From positions 248,001 to 312,000 of the forward strand of contig NZ_ALCH01000001.1 of NCBI RefSeq assembly GCF_000279535.1: a stretch of 64,000 nucleotides of DNA. Direction: 5' to 3'. Every line of letters begins with the position of its first letter. Positions within the stretch are counted from its first letter, which is position 1. This DNA is from Streptococcus infantis SPAR10. Its GTDB lineage: Bacteria; Bacillota; Bacilli; Lactobacillales; Streptococcaceae. The translations under genes were made by a program, and so were the position numbers. The notes under the pieces were generated by a model that saw nothing but the letters and a program-made list of their open reading frames with translations, did no database searches and had not been told where the DNA came from. Positions 1 to 7,780 of the stretch are shown piece by piece.

Positions 1-277
1 GAGTGAAAGATTCTCTTCTCTTTTATTTCTAAATGACTTGCTCTTGTTCTGTTGCGAAAATTTATGAATTCATAATAGCCCATTTTAATCTCTATGCGGA
101 TTGGCCATGTAATATGGGCACAAATTAGTATAGTTTAGTTAATTATAGACTAGCTCTGTACTGTAAAAAACAGTTGGTCTTATCAAATATTGCTAGCAAT
201 TGATTGAGAATAAATGATAAGTTTGATAAGGTTGGAAAACCTTTATAATGATTTGCTACAAAAAGTTATTTGACATC

Positions 278-329
278 AAAAAAGCCTTGAAATCAAGGCT
301 TTTTCCTGTTGTTTAGATGCCCCCTGCAT
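278..329. repeat. Duplicated tRNA-Lys 3' end with its terminator (attachment-site remnant)
   Basis: The terminator-like stem (279-304), the following CCTGTTG and the block TTAGATGCCCCCTGCA match, with few changes, the sequence at 2964-3016 that holds the terminator and the last bases of the tRNA-Lys gene. Site-specific integrases that use a tRNA 3' end leave exactly this kind of duplication, so this is probably the far attachment site of an integrated and now decayed element. No integrase gene remains in between. Confidence 0.7.
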
Positions 330-555
330 GAATTTGTAAGAACTTTTCATATTGAAAATAAACAAAAGTGTTGAAATATAGCTGATTTTAGGGAAATACT
401 TTTAGGTGTTTTCAATGTCAGGATTTAAAAATGGGGCAAAAGTGGGGCAAAAACGAATGACTCACATTTGGTTTGAAAACCTATAATACCTAATGATTAT
501 GCCATACTAGATATATAGTGTTGTTATAAATAAATGTCAGTGCGAGTTCAAATCG
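327..555. repeat. 229-bp direct repeat, copy 1
   Basis: This segment, starting CATGAATTTGTAAGAAC, recurs at 1405-1633 with about a dozen substitutions and no length change. Both copies contain the tandem motif GGGGCAAAAGTGGGGCAAAA. A related double GGGGCAAA motif occurs at 2926-2948 beside the tRNA attachment site. In streptococcal elements such sequence is often the end of an integrase gene or the arm region next to att, which is an inference here. The two copies flank the LapA-like gene. Confidence 0.8.
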
Positions 556-556
556 G

Positions 557-630
557 GATACTGTCAATAATTATGTGTAAATACTCAAGTAGAGTTACGG
601 AGTGTTAATCAAATAATTATTGACAGTATC
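557..630. repeat. Perfect 18-bp inverted repeat, 38-bp centre
   Basis: GATACTGTCAATAATTAT at 557-574 is repeated as its exact reverse complement at 613-630. The right arm carries TTGACA, which serves as the -35 box of the next gene. It could be a small MITE-like insertion or an operator pair. It is absent from the second copy of the 229-bp repeat. Confidence 0.8.
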
Positions 631-648
631 GAATTTTTCTGGTAGAAT
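620..648 (+). promoter_or_regulatory. Promoter of the LapA-like gene
   Basis: TTGACA at 620-625 and TAGAAT at 643-648 are separated by 17 bp. The -35 box lies inside the right arm of the 18-bp inverted repeat. Confidence 0.75.
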
Positions 649-712
649 GGCTTCGGTTAATGTCTAAATGTTGTGTAGTTTTCTATCAACATAGTCAGGA
701 GGAAAGGAACTT

Positions 713-1057
713 ATGCTAAAAAAATTTAATGAATTGTCACTGAAAGATAAGGCTTATCTAATTGGCGGTTTGATCTTATTAGTCATTGTGATCTGCTTTG
801 GTCTGCTCAATCGTCAAACAGTAACTGTCAGTCTTGTCTTTACACAACTATCTGCTTCCTTGATTTTGGTGATTTTTACTTGTCTAGTAATCGGAATCAT
901 TGCTGGTAGTGTTATTGGTATTAGCTATCACCATAGCAAGACTCAAGATCTGAGAAGCCGCATTGCTGAAGCAGAAGCGACTATCAATATAAAAGACAAG
1001 GAGCTTGTCCAGTACGAGGAACAGGTGCAACAATTAAAACAGGAAGCCAAACAATAA
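713..1057 (+). CDS. LapA/DUF1049-like small membrane protein
   Basis: A 114-residue protein with two hydrophobic segments (about residues 15-33 and 43-72) and a charged C-terminal coiled coil (about 80-112, rich in Glu, Gln and Lys). This layout matches the LapA/DUF1049 family of two-helix membrane proteins, whose role in Gram-positives is unknown. An AGGAGG ribosome site lies just ahead of the ATG, and the gene has its own promoter and terminator, so it is a single-gene unit. It lies between the two copies of the 229-bp repeat, inside the degraded integration zone. Confidence 0.75.
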   Translation: MLKKFNELSLKDKAYLIGGLILLVIVICFGLLNRQTVTVSLVFTQLSASLILVIFTCLVIGIIAGSVIGISYHHSKTQDLRSRIAEAEATINIKDKELVQYEEQVQQLKQEAKQ

Positions 1058-1068
1058 GTGTAGAAATC

Positions 1069-1107
1069 AAAAAGTTCCAGAGTCAGGTGAGACTTTGGAA
1101 CTTTTTT
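1069..1107 (+). terminator. Terminator of the LapA-like gene
   Basis: AAAAAGTTCCAGAGTC and its near-complement GACTTTGGAACTTTTTT form a hairpin with a T run, 12 bases after the stop codon. Confidence 0.8.
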
Positions 1108-1126
1108 GGGATAAGAGTGTCCCGTC

Positions 1127-1231
1127 TTAACAGAGCAGGTGTTTATTAGCAAGGATGAAGTCGATAAACCGTTGGCTGGCTAAGGGAAGAATACTCCTAT
1201 CTGTAAAAGCAATAGAAAAAGGTCGGCAAAT
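1127..1231 (-). pseudogene. C-terminal fragment of a LysR-type regulator
   Basis: Read on the minus strand, the last 34 codons before a TAA encode a peptide containing ILPLASQRFIDFIL, typical of the extreme C-terminus of LysR-family effector domains. There is no start codon, and the reading frame is blocked upstream, so only the tail of the gene is left. On the plus strand, 1240-1338 also gives an open stretch containing DFPTQKDAKDFQLFF with no start; I do not recognise it. Both look like gene debris in a region of repeated insertion and loss. Confidence 0.5.
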
Positions 1232-1404
1232 AGGTGGTTTGGTACTGCGTTGGACAATATTATAATTGACTTTCCGACTCAGAAAGATGCAAAAGATTTT
1301 CAGTTATTTTTCATTACACAAGTTAATGAAAAATAAACATATGTGGCTTTCGTGTTAGATAAAGACCTTATTTTAATTTATTCTAACTATTCTCAGGATA
1401 ACGA

Positions 1405-1633
1405 CATGAATTTGTAAGAACTTTTCATATTGAAAATAAACAAAAATGTTGAAATATAGCTGATTTTAGGGAAATACTTTTAGGTATTTTCAATGTCAGG
1501 ATTTAAAAATGGGGCAAAAGTGGGGCAAAAACGAATGACTCGTATTTTGTTTGAAAACCTATAATACCTAATGATTATGCTATTCTAGATATATAGTTTT
1601 GTTATAAATAAATGTCAGTGCGAGATCAAATTG
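1405..1633. repeat. 229-bp direct repeat, copy 2
   Basis: Second copy of the repeat at 327-555 (constant offset 1078 bp). Similarity stops shortly after GTGCGAG. The 18-bp inverted repeat that follows copy 1 is not present here. Confidence 0.8.
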
Positions 1634-1699
1634 GAGAATAAAATGGAAAAACAAATTTCTACGCAGAATGGAATGCGAAAAAGTGATAATTAAAGAGAC

Positions 1700-1733
1700 A
1701 AAAAAGCTGAGAATATGATTTCCCAGCTTTTTT
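1700..1733 (-). terminator. Terminator downstream of the HdeD-like gene
   Basis: AAAAAAGCTGAGAA and TTTCCCAGCTTTTTT pair with one mismatch around a short loop. The A and T runs on both sides allow termination in either direction; the minus-strand HdeD-like gene ends just before it. Confidence 0.7.
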
Positions 1734-1758
1734 GAATGCGATAGAAATAGCAACTAGA

Positions 1759-2274
1759 CTATTTACGAAAGGCCTCAATAATGTAGGTGAAGCCAGTAAC
1801 TAAAACTGAAAAGGCAATGACATAAACGACAAAGACACCTGTAGCCGCTGGATTGAACAGAATCACTAGACCTAGTAAAAATTCAAGCAAGGCTACCCAC
1901 GTGATATTGCTACCAATAATAGGGAAAATCAATCTTAGACGATTGCCTTTAAAGAAAGCAATAATGGCTTCTACAATTAACCAAATTCCTACAATGGTCG
2001 GAATGACGACCGGCAGGGTCACAAAGCCATAAGCAACGAGGTAAAGAGCTAAGAGAAGACTAACAAATCCTTGGAAAAGATAAACAGGTGAGCGAAGCTC
2101 TTTTGGTGCAGAGAAATAGCCTAAAATAGCTGCTATAGAAGAAACCAGTAAACCAAATGAAATCCACCAGCTGTAAGCAACAAGATTAGCTACTGGGTTT
2201 GTAAATAGGAAAAGTCCTAAAAGGACAAAAACAACTCCTGCAAGGAATAGCAGTAAACGATTAGAAAATTTCAT
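1759..2274 (-). CDS. HdeD/DUF308-like membrane protein
   Basis: A 171-residue, very hydrophobic protein with about six membrane segments and short loops, matching the HdeD/DUF308 family. In enterobacteria HdeD is linked to acid resistance; the role in streptococci is not known. The start MKFSNRLL (2274) is chosen because a GGGGGT ribosome site precedes it; a longer frame reaching 2403 has no such site and begins with non-membrane sequence. It stands alone between the direct repeat and the truncated regulator. Confidence 0.75.
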   Translation of the reverse strand: MKFSNRLLLFLAGVVFVLLGLFLFTNPVANLVAYSWWISFGLLVSSIAAILGYFSAPKELRSPVYLFQGFVSLLLALYLVAYGFVTLPVVIPTIVGIWLIVEAIIAFFKGNRLRLIFPIIGSNITWVALLEFLLGLVILFNPAATGVFVVYVIAFSVLVTGFTYIIEAFRK

Positions 2275-2469
2275 TTCAATACCCCCTATATAGTATAGTT
2301 TTCTAATAAAACTATTATACTTATTTTTATAGAAAATGTCAATAAAATAAATAAACAATTTGGAAGTTTCAGTCTGACTTACAAAAAGAAAAGGAGTTTT
2401 CACTCCTTTTCACAGATTTAAGACAAAGTCCTTATAAAAGTGTCTTCTAAAGATTTTAACTTCAATCTG

Positions 2470-2494
2470 AAGCGAGGATATCCTCGCTTTTTTT
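2470..2494 (+). terminator. Hairpin with T run
   Basis: AAGCGAGGA-TA-TCCTCGCTT followed by seven T on the plus strand. It lies just after the stop of the truncated regulator, which is on the minus strand, so it may end leftover plus-strand transcription. A second hairpin, AAAAGGAGT/ACTCCTTTT, lies near 2390-2410. Confidence 0.5.
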
Positions 2495-2496
2495 AT

Positions 2497-2913
2497 TTAA
2501 TCTAATAGCTCCTTATTTTCAATTAAGAGCTCTAGTGGAGATTTATCCCTTGCTTCAATAAAACCAGGTTCATATTGGTTATGAAGTGTTCTTTTCTGAG
2601 AAGTTGGATCAATATACAACTCATCTCCATCTTCTGTGTATAGTTGGTTGCCTCTTGTTAAGTAAAGTAAATCCTCTAAGTACTGTCCATCAGTTTCTAG
2701 AAAATCTTCGATATATTTGACAGCTTTTAAAATCTCACTTACTTTATCAGAGTATTCATTAGATTCAAGAACACTCTTTTCTAACTCAATCTCTTTACTC
2801 GTTCCAAAGAGTTGGGTTGGAGTTGCATTAAAATATTCCGCTATCTTATCCAAATTTGCAAAGGTAGGATAGCTTTTTTGTTTTTCGTAATCAGAGATGT
2901 CTGGAAAGATTGC
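2497..2913 (-). pseudogene. 5'-truncated XRE-family (phage-type) regulator
   Basis: The frame encodes the second half of a helix-turn-helix domain (ISDYEKQKSYPTFANLDKIA) followed by an acidic C-terminal region of about 95 residues. Upstream the frame runs into a stop at 2914-2916, exactly where GGGGCAAA repeat sequence begins, so the first helices are lost. The internal TTG at 2853 has no ribosome site. XRE regulators of this shape are typical of phage and integrative elements, which fits a decayed element at tRNA-Lys. Confidence 0.65.
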
Positions 2914-2963
2914 TCATAAAAAAATGTGGGGCAAATGATGGGGCAAATCAGTTATAGACAAGC

Positions 2964-2991
2964 AAAAAAGCCTTATAAATCAAGGCTTTTT
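2964..2991 (-). terminator. Terminator of tRNA-Lys
   Basis: AAAAAAGCCTT and AAGGCTTTTT pair across a 7-base loop. On the minus strand it lies just after the tRNA gene and ends in a T run. A close copy lies at 279-304. Confidence 0.8.
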
Positions 2992-3005
2992 CCTGTTGAT
3001 TTAGA

Positions 3006-3078
3006 TGCCCCCTGCAGGGCTCGAACCTGCGACCCATAGATTAAGAGTCTACTGCTCTACCAACTGAGCTAAGGAGGC
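3006..3078 (-). tRNA. tRNA-Lys (anticodon CTT)
   Basis: The minus strand reads GCCTCCT ... AGGGGGC plus discriminator A, a seven-pair acceptor stem with one G-U. The D arm contains AGCTCAGTTGGTAGAGC, the anticodon loop is CTCTTAA (anticodon CTT), and the T arm contains GGTTCGAGCC. The CCA end is not encoded. The 3' end was used as an attachment site, as shown by the copy at 316-329. Confidence 0.95.
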
Positions 3079-3082
3079 AAAT

Positions 3083-3273
3083 AAAAAGCTGTATTGGTGC
3101 CGAAACTTCACGGTTTGTATTGAACCCGCGCAATTAAGCAGGTGGGCAACTCGCTCTAACTGAAGCTGTTTCCGTGTGAGACGGCCTACATGCTGTTAGA
3201 AGACTTTTGTTTCCCTAATAATACAAAAAATAGTCGGTCAACACTTAAATGTGAAGTCGTACACCACAGCGTT
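3083..3273 (-). ncRNA. ssrS: 6S RNA
   Basis: The minus strand downstream of a TATAAT box (3285-3280) gives a transcript of about 190 bases ending in a T run. Its two ends pair over a long distance: GCTGT with ACAGC, GGTG with CACC, and ACTTCAC with GTGAAGT. The interior contains a side hairpin (CCGT/ACGG) and an apical stem (GAAAC...CTTCA with TGAAG-TTTC, CCC with GGG). This interrupted rod of about 190 bases is the 6S RNA shape, which mimics an open promoter and binds the housekeeping RNA polymerase. The position next to rarA fits other Firmicutes as I remember them. The tRNA-Lys follows at once and may be cotranscribed. Confidence 0.8.
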
Positions 3274-3340
3274 TCTATGATTATATGATACCACTTTTTC
3301 AAAAAAAATCAAGGGAAAATTAAAAATTTTGAAAAGGATT

Positions 3341-4612
3341 TCATAAGTTTCGTAATTTATCAATGGTTTCCTTGCGTTGAGCCAGGGCACGTTCGTATTT
3401 TCCACTATCTTCTGGTGAGAAGTAGCTATGGTTGCGAATTTTTTCTGGCAAGTACTCTTGTTTGACCCAGTGACCTGGGTAGTTATGTGGATAGAGGTAG
3501 TTTTGGGCATTGCCTAATTCCTTGCTACCACTATAGTGGCCATCTCGCAGGTGACGTGGGATTGGTAGATGACCTGAGGTTTTAAGGTCAGACAGAGCCT
3601 TGTCCATAGCTACATAGGCTGAGTTGGATTTTGGAGAAAGGGCCAAATCAATCACAACATTGGCAATGAGGATGCGGGCTTCGGGGAAACCGATCCTCTG
3701 TGCTGCATCCAGAGCAGTCACGGTATGAATCTGGGCTTCGGGATTGGCCAAACCGATATCTTCATAAGCAATAACAGTCAAACGACGAGCTAGGCTAGGA
3801 AGGTCACCGGCCTCTATCAAGCGAGCAGCATAGTGGAGACTAGCATCGACATCGGATCCACGGATGGATTTTTGCAGGGCAGAGAGAACATCATAGTGTC
3901 CGTCTCCATCCTTGTCCATAGTGATGTAGCTTCTCTGAAGACTATTTTCCATAATGTCGAGTGTGATGTGACGGACACCGTCATCATTTTCTGGGGTGGA
4001 GAGAACTGCCAAATCAAGCGAATTGAAGGCAGAACGGAGATCTCCATTGGTAGATGTTGCGATAAAATCAAGGGCATCATCATCTAACTCAACAGGGAAA
4101 TCAAAACCTCTTTCAGGGTCAGTCAGGGCTATTTGAACGGCCTCTTTAACATCTTGGTTAGACAAGGGTTCCAACTCAAAAATCTGAACACGACTGCGGA
4201 TGGCTGGAGTGACAGAAAAGAAAGGATTTTCAGTTGTCGCCCCGATCATGATGACCAGTCCACTTTCTAGGAGAGGCAAGAGAAAGTCTTGTTTAGTCTT
4301 GTCAAGACGATGAATCTCGTCTAGTAGCAGTACAAGGCCACCTGAGAATTTAGCTTCCTCAGCGATTTCTTGGAGACGTTTTTTACTATCAACTGTCGCA
4401 TTGAAGGTCCGAAAAGCATACTTGGTCGTTCCAGCGATGGCTGAAGCGATACTGGTTTTTCCGATGCCTGGAGGTCCGTAGAGTATCATAGAGGATAGGC
4501 GATTGGCTTCCACCATACGGCGGATAATCTTGCCTGGTCCAACTAGATGCTCCTGACCGATGACCTGGTCGATGGTTTTGGGGCGCATACGAAGCGCGAG
4601 ATTGTCTGGCAT
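3341..4612 (-). CDS. rarA: Replication-associated recombination protein A (MgsA/RarA AAA+ ATPase)
   Basis: RarA/MgsA is an AAA+ ATPase related to clamp loaders and acts at stalled replication forks. The 423-residue protein shows Walker A GPPGIGKT (about residue 46), Walker B LLLDEIHR and a sensor region GATTENP, followed by the tetramerising C-terminal domain with LARRLTVIAYEDIGLANPEA. The start MPDNLALRM is preferred over the ATG six codons upstream because AGAAAGGG sits at the right distance only for this one. It is transcribed towards the 6S RNA. Confidence 0.92.
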   Translation of the reverse strand: MPDNLALRMRPKTIDQVIGQEHLVGPGKIIRRMVEANRLSSMILYGPPGIGKTSIASAIAGTTKYAFRTFNATVDSKKRLQEIAEEAKFSGGLVLLLDEIHRLDKTKQDFLLPLLESGLVIMIGATTENPFFSVTPAIRSRVQIFELEPLSNQDVKEAVQIALTDPERGFDFPVELDDDALDFIATSTNGDLRSAFNSLDLAVLSTPENDDGVRHITLDIMENSLQRSYITMDKDGDGHYDVLSALQKSIRGSDVDASLHYAARLIEAGDLPSLARRLTVIAYEDIGLANPEAQIHTVTALDAAQRIGFPEARILIANVVIDLALSPKSNSAYVAMDKALSDLKTSGHLPIPRHLRDGHYSGSKELGNAQNYLYPHNYPGHWVKQEYLPEKIRNHSYFSPEDSGKYERALAQRKETIDKLRNL

Positions 4613-4727
4613 AGCAGCCCTTTCTAACATGGATTTTCTGATACGAATGTGGTAATATGGTAGTATCTATTTTAGCATATTTCCGAGTATTCGGGGCGAT
4701 TGAAGAGTCGTATAGAAAGAGGACAAA

Positions 4728-5198
4728 ATGGCAACATATGGATTTTTAGATGTTTTACAAGAAGAGTTGGACAAGAACTTTCCTTTTGATTATGAGATTA
4801 GTTGGGACAAGCGTAATCATGCGGTTGAAGTGAGTTTTCTGCTTGAGGCGCAAAATTCTGCAGGGGTGGAGATGTTAGATGAAGACGGAGAGGTTTCGTC
4901 AGATGATATCCTTTTTGAAGAAGCGGTACTTTTTTACAACCCTGCCAAGTCAACAGTTAATGCAGAAGACTATCTGGCAGTTATCCCTTATTTGCCGAAG
5001 AAAGGTTTTTCTCGTGAGTTTTTAGCTTATTTTGCGCTATTTCTTAAAGATACTGCAGAGGTTGGACTAGATGCCCTCATGGACTTTTTGGAAGACCCAG
5101 AAGCAGAAGAATTCGTCATGGAATGGAACCAAGAAGTCTTTGAAGAAGGAAAAGTTGGATTGGAAGAAGGAGAATTTTATCCTTATCCGAGATATTAG
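4728..5198 (+). CDS. DUF3013 family protein
   Basis: A strongly acidic 156-residue soluble protein (many Glu and Asp, for example LEDPEAEEFVMEWNQEVFEE) without signal peptide or membrane segment. It matches the DUF3013 family found in lactic acid bacteria, of unknown function. GAGGAC precedes the ATG. It is followed nine bases later by the Nudix gene, so the two are probably cotranscribed. Confidence 0.8.
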   Translation: MATYGFLDVLQEELDKNFPFDYEISWDKRNHAVEVSFLLEAQNSAGVEMLDEDGEVSSDDILFEEAVLFYNPAKSTVNAEDYLAVIPYLPKKGFSREFLAYFALFLKDTAEVGLDALMDFLEDPEAEEFVMEWNQEVFEEGKVGLEEGEFYPYPRY

Positions 5199-5207
5199 GA
5201 GTCTAGC

Positions 5208-5636
5208 ATGGAGCTAGAGATTTCTGATTTCACAGGCTGCAAGATTGCCTTACTTTGTGGAGATAGTGTCCTAACTATTCTGCGTGATGACAAGCCCAGC
5301 ATTCCTTGGCCCAATATGTGGGAGTTGCCAGGTGGAGGTCGTGAAGGGGACGAAACTCCTTTTGAGTGCGTAGCGCGTGAAGTTTTTGAAGAGTTAGGGA
5401 TTCATCTAACTGAAGATAACCTGCTTGGGAGTAAGGTCTACCCAAGTATGCTTTTTGAGAGGAAGCAGTCGGTCTTTATGGTTAGTCAGTTAAGTCAAGA
5501 ACAATTTGACAGTATCGTCTTTGGAGATGAAGGCCAGGGCTATAAATTGATGAGCATTGATGAATTTCTTGGCTCAGATAAGGTTGTACCTCAGTTGCAA
5601 GAGAGATTAAAAGATTATTTAAAAGTAAGTGATTAG
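5208..5636 (+). CDS. Nudix hydrolase
   Basis: A 142-residue protein with a complete Nudix box at about residues 42-65 (GGGREGDE...REVFEELGI), which binds the metal and cleaves nucleoside diphosphates linked to another group. The substrate cannot be told from sequence; MutT-like cleaning of oxidised nucleotides is one possibility. The ATG follows TAGGAGTC closely after the DUF3013 stop codon. Confidence 0.85.
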   Translation: MELEISDFTGCKIALLCGDSVLTILRDDKPSIPWPNMWELPGGGREGDETPFECVAREVFEELGIHLTEDNLLGSKVYPSMLFERKQSVFMVSQLSQEQFDSIVFGDEGQGYKLMSIDEFLGSDKVVPQLQERLKDYLKVSD

Positions 5637-5697
5637 AAAGGACGGTTCGGTTAAATTTCTAAACTGAACCCGCCCTAAACACTGTGCCAAAAAGATA

Positions 5698-5740
5698 AAC
5701 TTCTCTTAAACATAAGTGTCTTAAGAGAGTTTCCTATTTT
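5698..5740 (+). terminator. Terminator after the Nudix gene
   Basis: AACTTCTCTTAA and TTAAGAGAGTT pair with one bulge, followed by TCCTATTTT. A further stem without T run, GGTTCGGTT/AACTGAACC, lies at 5644-5670. Confidence 0.6.
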
Positions 5741-5773
5741 GGCTTTGTGTTTTATGGGCTTGGTATCTTAATT

Positions 5774-6724
5774 ATGGAAACATGGCAAGAGTTAAAAGTA
5801 ACGGTTAAGCGTGAGGGGGAGGAATTAGTTTCCAATCTCTTGATCGAGTTAGGCGCCCAAGGGGTAGCGATCGAAGACAGCATGGACTATGTGGGAAATG
5901 TCGACCGTTTCGGTGAGATTTTCCCTGAGGTCGAGCAGCAAGAAGAAATCGTGGTGACTGCCTACTACCCTGACACAGTTGATGTAGCAGCGGTGGAAGC
6001 GGACTTGCAAACTCGTCTTGCAGAATTGACCGACTTTATGGATCTGGGTGAGGTTAAGATTGGCACGACTGCCTTGGCTGAGGAAGACTGGGCAGATAAT
6101 TGGAAGAAATACTATGAACCAGCTCGTATCACCCATGATTTGACTATCGTTCCGTCTTGGACAGACTATGAGGCGACAGCTGGAGAAAAGATTATCAAGC
6201 TAGATCCAGGGATGGCCTTTGGGACAGGAACGCATCCGACGACCAAGATGAGTCTCTTTGCCTTGGAGCAGGTTCTTCGCGGTGGAGAAACAGTCCTGGA
6301 TGTAGGGACAGGTTCAGGCGTCCTTTCTATTGCTAGCTCGCTTCTGGGTGCCAAAGAAATCTTCGCCTATGACTTGGACGATGTAGCGGTTCGTGTCGCT
6401 CAGGAAAATATTGAACTCAATCCTGGCATGGAAAATATCCATGTAGCCCCAGGTGATTTGCTTAAAGGCGTGGAGATTGAAGCTGACGTCATCGTGGCCA
6501 ACATTTTGGCGGATATCCTTATTCATCTGACAGAGGATGCTTATCGCTTGGTCAAGGACGAAGGCTATCTCATCATGAGCGGGATTATCAAGGACAAGTG
6601 GGACATGGTGCGTGAGTCAGCTGAGTCAGCTGGATTTTTCCTTGAAACTCACATGATTCAAGGAGAATGGAATGCCTGTGTCTTCAAGAAAACCAAGGAT
6701 ATTTCAGGTGTGATTGGAGGCTAG
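5774..6724 (+). CDS. prmA: Ribosomal protein L11 methyltransferase
   Basis: PrmA trimethylates ribosomal protein L11 using S-adenosylmethionine. The 316-residue protein has an N-terminal substrate-recognition domain (residues 1 to about 100) and a Rossmann methyltransferase domain with FGTGTHPTT and the SAM motif [12 protein letters not shown]. The start METWQELKV matches the family; the nine extra upstream codons have no ribosome site, and the chosen start also has only a weak one. rsmE follows after one base, forming a two-gene rRNA/ribosome modification unit. Confidence 0.93.
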   Translation: METWQELKVTVKREGEELVSNLLIELGAQGVAIEDSMDYVGNVDRFGEIFPEVEQQEEIVVTAYYPDTVDVAAVEADLQTRLAELTDFMDLGEVKIGTTALAEEDWADNWKKYYEPARITHDLTIVPSWTDYEATAGEKIIKLDPGMAFGTGTHPTTKMSLFALEQVLRGGETVLDVGTGSGVLSIASSLLGAKEIFAYDLDDVAVRVAQENIELNPGMENIHVAPGDLLKGVEIEADVIVANILADILIHLTEDAYRLVKDEGYLIMSGIIKDKWDMVRESAESAGFFLETHMIQGEWNACVFKKTKDISGVIGG

Positions 6725-6725
6725 C

Positions 6726-7469
6726 ATGCAGCAATATTTTGTAAAAGGCAGTGCAATCTCTCCTGTCACTATCGAGGACAAGGAAACCAGCAAGCATATG
6801 TTTCAGGTCATGCGCCTGACAGAAGATGATGAGGTGACCTTAGTCTTTGATGATGGCATCAAGCGTTTGGCGCGCGTGGTCAATGTAGAAGCCCGTCAGT
6901 TGGAGCTGATTGAGGAATTAGCAGACAATGTAGAACTACCAGTTCAAGTGACCATCGCATCGGGCTTTCCCAAAGGAGACAAGCTGGAGTTCATCACTCA
7001 GAAAGTAACAGAACTCGGAGCTAGTCAGATCTGGGCCTTCCCTGCAGACTGGTCCGTTGCCAAGTGGGACAGCAAAAAATTGGGGAAAAAGGCCGAGAAA
7101 CTAGAAAAAATCGCTCTCGGTGCAGCTGAGCAAAGCAAGCGGAACTTTGTTCCAAGCATAGAGCTGTTTGAGAGAAAATCAGACTTCTTAGCACAACTTG
7201 ATCAGTTTGATCGTGTCGTGGTTGCTTATGAAGAGTCAGCCAAAGAAGGAGAATCAGCTGCGCTTATCCAAGCTGTTGCTGGGTTAGAAAAGGGAGCTAA
7301 ACTGCTCTTTATCTTTGGTCCAGAAGGTGGTTTATCCCCTGCAGAAATTGAATCTTTTGAAGCCAAAGGAGCAGTCCTAGCAGGACTTGGGCCTCGCATC
7401 CTACGAGCAGAAACAGCACCACTTTATGCCTTATCTGCCATTAGTGTTTTGCTTGAATTGGAAAAATAA
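6726..7469 (+). CDS. rsmE: 16S rRNA m3U1498 methyltransferase
   Basis: RsmE methylates N3 of U1498 of 16S rRNA. The protein shows an N-terminal PUA-like domain and a SPOUT domain with the knot motifs GPEGGLSPAEIE and LGPRILRAETA near the C-terminus. The start MQQYFVKG is preceded by GGAGG at 6716-6720, inside the last codons of prmA; the ATG at 6714 is part of that ribosome site. Translational coupling to prmA is likely. Confidence 0.93.
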   Translation: MQQYFVKGSAISPVTIEDKETSKHMFQVMRLTEDDEVTLVFDDGIKRLARVVNVEARQLELIEELADNVELPVQVTIASGFPKGDKLEFITQKVTELGASQIWAFPADWSVAKWDSKKLGKKAEKLEKIALGAAEQSKRNFVPSIELFERKSDFLAQLDQFDRVVVAYEESAKEGESAALIQAVAGLEKGAKLLFIFGPEGGLSPAEIESFEAKGAVLAGLGPRILRAETAPLYALSAISVLLELEK

Positions 7470-7478
7470 GAGACTATG

Positions 7479-7507
7479 AAAAAATCACCTAGAAAAGGTG
7501 ATTTTTT
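7479..7507 (+). terminator. Terminator of prmA-rsmE
   Basis: AAAAAATCACCT and AGGTGATTTTTT form a strong hairpin ten bases after the rsmE stop. Confidence 0.85.
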
Positions 7508-7701
7508 ATGCTCTTGAAATGGCGCGCGAAAGAGTCAATAAACGTATCCATGGCGGCAATGGAAACTTTGATTTTTTGATGATTTCGCAGAAAAAATGGA
7601 TATCCAAACTGTTCCTAATCTTGTGTTCTATTAAAACAGGGCAAATCACACTATTTAGAGCAGGAGAGTATTCCTAGTCTTGATGAAAGATTAGTTTAAC
7701 T
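7508..7701 (+). pseudogene. Fragment of a thioredoxin-fold gene, frameshifted
   Basis: Joining frames gives a peptide containing GNGNFDFF, MDIQTVPNLVFY, TGQITLF and SLDERLV. The part VPNLVFY-K-TGQ resembles the cis-proline and following strand of thioredoxin-like proteins. At least two frameshifts and no start or active-site CxxC are visible, so this is a decayed fragment. The assignment is tentative. Confidence 0.4.
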
Positions 7702-7741
7702 AACAAAAAAATGACTCTGGAAATTGGAGTCATAGAGATGA

Positions 7742-7778
7742 TAAAAGAGGTTGGATTATTATCCAACCTCTTTTTTTA
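7742..7778 (-). terminator. Terminator of butA
   Basis: GAGGTTGGAT and ATCCAACCTC pair over four bases, with T runs on both strands. A second short stem, ATGACTC/GAGTCAT, lies just before it at about 7710-7732. Confidence 0.8.
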
Positions 7779-7780
7779 TC

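Larger units (their letters stand above)
1..712. other. Gene-free stretch upstream of the LapA-like gene
   Basis: I see no coding region here. From left to right it holds a 9-bp inverted repeat (CTTATCAAA near 179, TTTGATAAG near 222), the tRNA 3' end duplication at 278-329, the first copy of a 229-bp direct repeat at 327-555, a perfect 18-bp inverted repeat at 557-630, and the promoter of the next gene at 620-648. The first 170 bases show nothing I can name. Confidence 0.6.

Noticed and set aside
3079..3225. A shorter non-coding RNA (about 130 bases) starting after the ATAATA at 3217
   Set aside because: The longer transcript from the TATAAT at 3280-3285 gives complementary ends (GCTGTGGTG with CACC-AAT-ACAGC) and the right length for 6S RNA.
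3238..3510. Minus-strand frame overlapping the 6S RNA start and the end of rarA
   Set aside because: It overlaps rarA in another frame and reaches into the 6S gene; no ribosome site, no recognisable motif.
4613..4630. Six-codon N-terminal extension of rarA
   Set aside because: The AGAAAGGG ribosome site lies inside this extension, at a normal distance only from the internal ATG.
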